Part shown: positions 12,314 through 13,300 of the stretch, in pieces
Layout of the letters: the number at the start of each line of letters is the position of its first letter
Position numbering within the stretch: the stretch's first letter is position 1
Assembly: GCA_937859005.1 (NCBI GenBank)
Contig: CALLYR010000545.1
Location: 1-13,300 of the forward strand
From: an uncultured Paracoccus sp.
GTDB taxonomy: Bacteria; Pseudomonadota; Alphaproteobacteria; Rhodobacterales; Rhodobacteraceae
Direction: 5' to 3'
Length of the DNA stretch: 13,300 nt
Translations under genes and position numbers: made by a program
Notes under the pieces: model-generated
Told to the model about the DNA's origin: nothing
Seen by the model: the letters and a program-made list of their open reading frames with translations, nothing else
The model's database searches: none

Positions 12314-13300
12314 TCAGCGTTTCGCCGCGACCAGTGCTGCCACGCCGGGAAGGTCCTTGCCCTCCATCCATTCGAGGAAAGCGCCCCCGGCCGTCGAGAT
12401 GAAGGTGAAGTCCCCGGCCACGCCCGCCTTGTTCAGCGCCGCGACCGTATCGCCGCCGCCTGCCACCGACACCAGCTTGCCTGCCGCGGTCAGTTCGGCG
12501 GCGGCCTTTGCGGCGGCATTCGTTGCCCGGTCGAAAGGTTCGATCTCGAACGCGCCCAAGGGGCCGTTCCAGATCAGCGTGCGGCACTGTGAAAAGACGC
12601 CCCGGATCGCCTCGACCGTCCTCGGGCCTGCGTCCAGGATCATTGCGTCGGGCGGACAGGCGGTCACGTCCACGACCTGCGATTCCGCCCCGGCCCTGAA
12701 TTCGCGCGCCACGACCACATCGACCGGCAGATGGATGGTGCAGCCCGCGGCGCCCGCCTTGTCCATGATCTCGCGCGCGGTGTCGGCCATGTCGCGTTCG
12801 GCCAGCGAATTGCCGACCTCGATCCCCTTGGCGACCAGGAAGGTGTTAGCCATGCCGCCGCCGATCACCAGATGATCGACCTTGCGGATCAGGTTGCCCA
12901 GCAGGTCCAGCTTGGTCGAAACCTTGGCCCCGCCCACGACCGCGACCACCGGCCGGTCGGGATTGCCAAGGGCCGCGTCCAGCGCGTTCAGCTCCGCCTC
13001 CATCAGCTTGCCCGCACCCGCGGGCATCAGCCGCGCCAGGGCCTCGGTCGAGGCATGGGCGCGGTGGGCGGCGGAAAAGGCGTCGTTGACATAGGCCTGC
13101 CCCAGCGCCGCCAGCGAGGCGGCAAAGGTCGCGTCGTTCGATTCCTCGCCCGGATAGAAGCGGGTGTTCTCCAGCAGCAGCACATCGCCCTTTTCCAGCG
13201 CGGCGACGGCGCGCTTGGCATCGCCGCCGATGGCCTCGGCCGCGAATTTGACCGGCTTGCCCAGCGCGGCCTCCAGCGCGGGCACGACCTGCCGCAGGCT
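12314..13300 (-). CDS. pgk: Phosphoglycerate kinase, 5'-truncated by the window edge
   Basis: Pgk transfers phosphate between 1,3-bisphosphoglycerate and ADP, giving ATP and 3-phosphoglycerate in glycolysis, and runs in reverse in gluconeogenesis or the Calvin cycle. The visible 328 residues run from SLRQVVPALEAALGKPVKFA to the stop. About 70 N-terminal residues of a ~395-residue enzyme, including the first substrate-binding arginines, lie beyond 13300. Seen in order: LLLENTRFYPGEE, YVNDAFSAAHRAHAS, PVVAVVGGAKVSTKLDLL, DHLVIGGGMANTFL, ILDAGPRTVEAI, TLIWNGPLGAFE and VAGGGDTVAALNKAG near the C-terminus with the nucleotide-binding GGGDT. The GTG at 13285 lies inside the protein and is not a start. 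A strong UUCG-loop terminator follows. The neighbour fba is on the same strand, consistent with a central-carbon cluster. Confidence 0.96.
   Translation of the reverse strand, partial: SLRQVVPALEAALGKPVKFAAEAIGGDAKRAVAALEKGDVLLLENTRFYPGEESNDATFAASLAALGQAYVNDAFSAAHRAHASTEALARLMPAGAGKLMEAELNALDAALGNPDRPVVAVVGGAKVSTKLDLLGNLIRKVDHLVIGGGMANTFLVAKGIEVGNSLAERDMADTAREIMDKAGAAGCTIHLPVDVVVAREFRAGAESQVVDVTACPPDAMILDAGPRTVEAIRGVFSQCRTLIWNGPLGAFEIEPFDRATNAAAKAAAELTAAGKLVSVAGGGDTVAALNKAGVAGDFTFISTAGGAFLEWMEGKDLPGVAALVAAKR

Noticed and set aside
1..13300. Mobile elements, CRISPR arrays, defence or secretion systems, tRNA/rRNA genes
   Set aside because: Looked for on both strands; none seen. The gene content is ordinary core metabolism, translation, transport and protein targeting.

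Overview
This GC-rich window shows dense, mostly core bacterial gene content. It looks like an alphaproteobacterium of the Rhodobacteraceae, probably Paracoccus-like. The evidence is a short-form HisG paired with HisZ, a HisRS with the divergent alphaproteobacterial motif 2 (RNEKPGPGRFRQF), a DUF4177 protein next to a SlyX-like gene, and a DhnA-type class I aldolase near pgk. The genus is inference from remembered homologues; no search was possible. I see no phage, transposase, integrase, CRISPR array, tRNA or rRNA.

Left part (1-2872): a SulP-type anion transporter on the minus strand that lacks the usual C-terminal STAS domain, divergent from two plus-strand inner-membrane exporters, a LysE/ArgO-type amino-acid exporter and an EamA/DMT-type transporter. 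Next (2905-5294) come gatB for tRNA-dependent amidation, a DUF4177 protein with a long disordered tail, and a convergent slyX-like gene. A 15-bp near-perfect tandem duplication covers the gatB stop codon.

Middle (5345-8573): the tightly overlapping plus-strand operon hisS-hisZ-hisG. HisS charges tRNA-His. HisZ is a HisRS paralogue that has become the regulatory subunit of ATP phosphoribosyltransferase, and HisG is the short catalytic subunit that needs it. tRNA charging and the first step of histidine synthesis are thus co-expressed.

Right part (8605-13300), mostly minus strand: ftsY (signal-recognition-particle receptor), a YiiM-type MOSC protein, class I fructose-bisphosphate aldolase, and a 5'-truncated pgk running off the window. 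A small plus-strand gene for a single-pass membrane protein sits between fba and pgk. ftsY is bracketed by four copies of a short palindromic repeat, one of which supplies its stop codon. Two strong intrinsic terminators are visible: a UUCG-tetraloop hairpin after pgk, and an 11-bp hairpin after fba that directly abuts the likely yiiM start codon.

I did not find a convincing previously undescribed system. The points worth a second look are the repeat family around ftsY, the terminator/start-codon overlap at yiiM, the STAS-less SulP and the small membrane protein.
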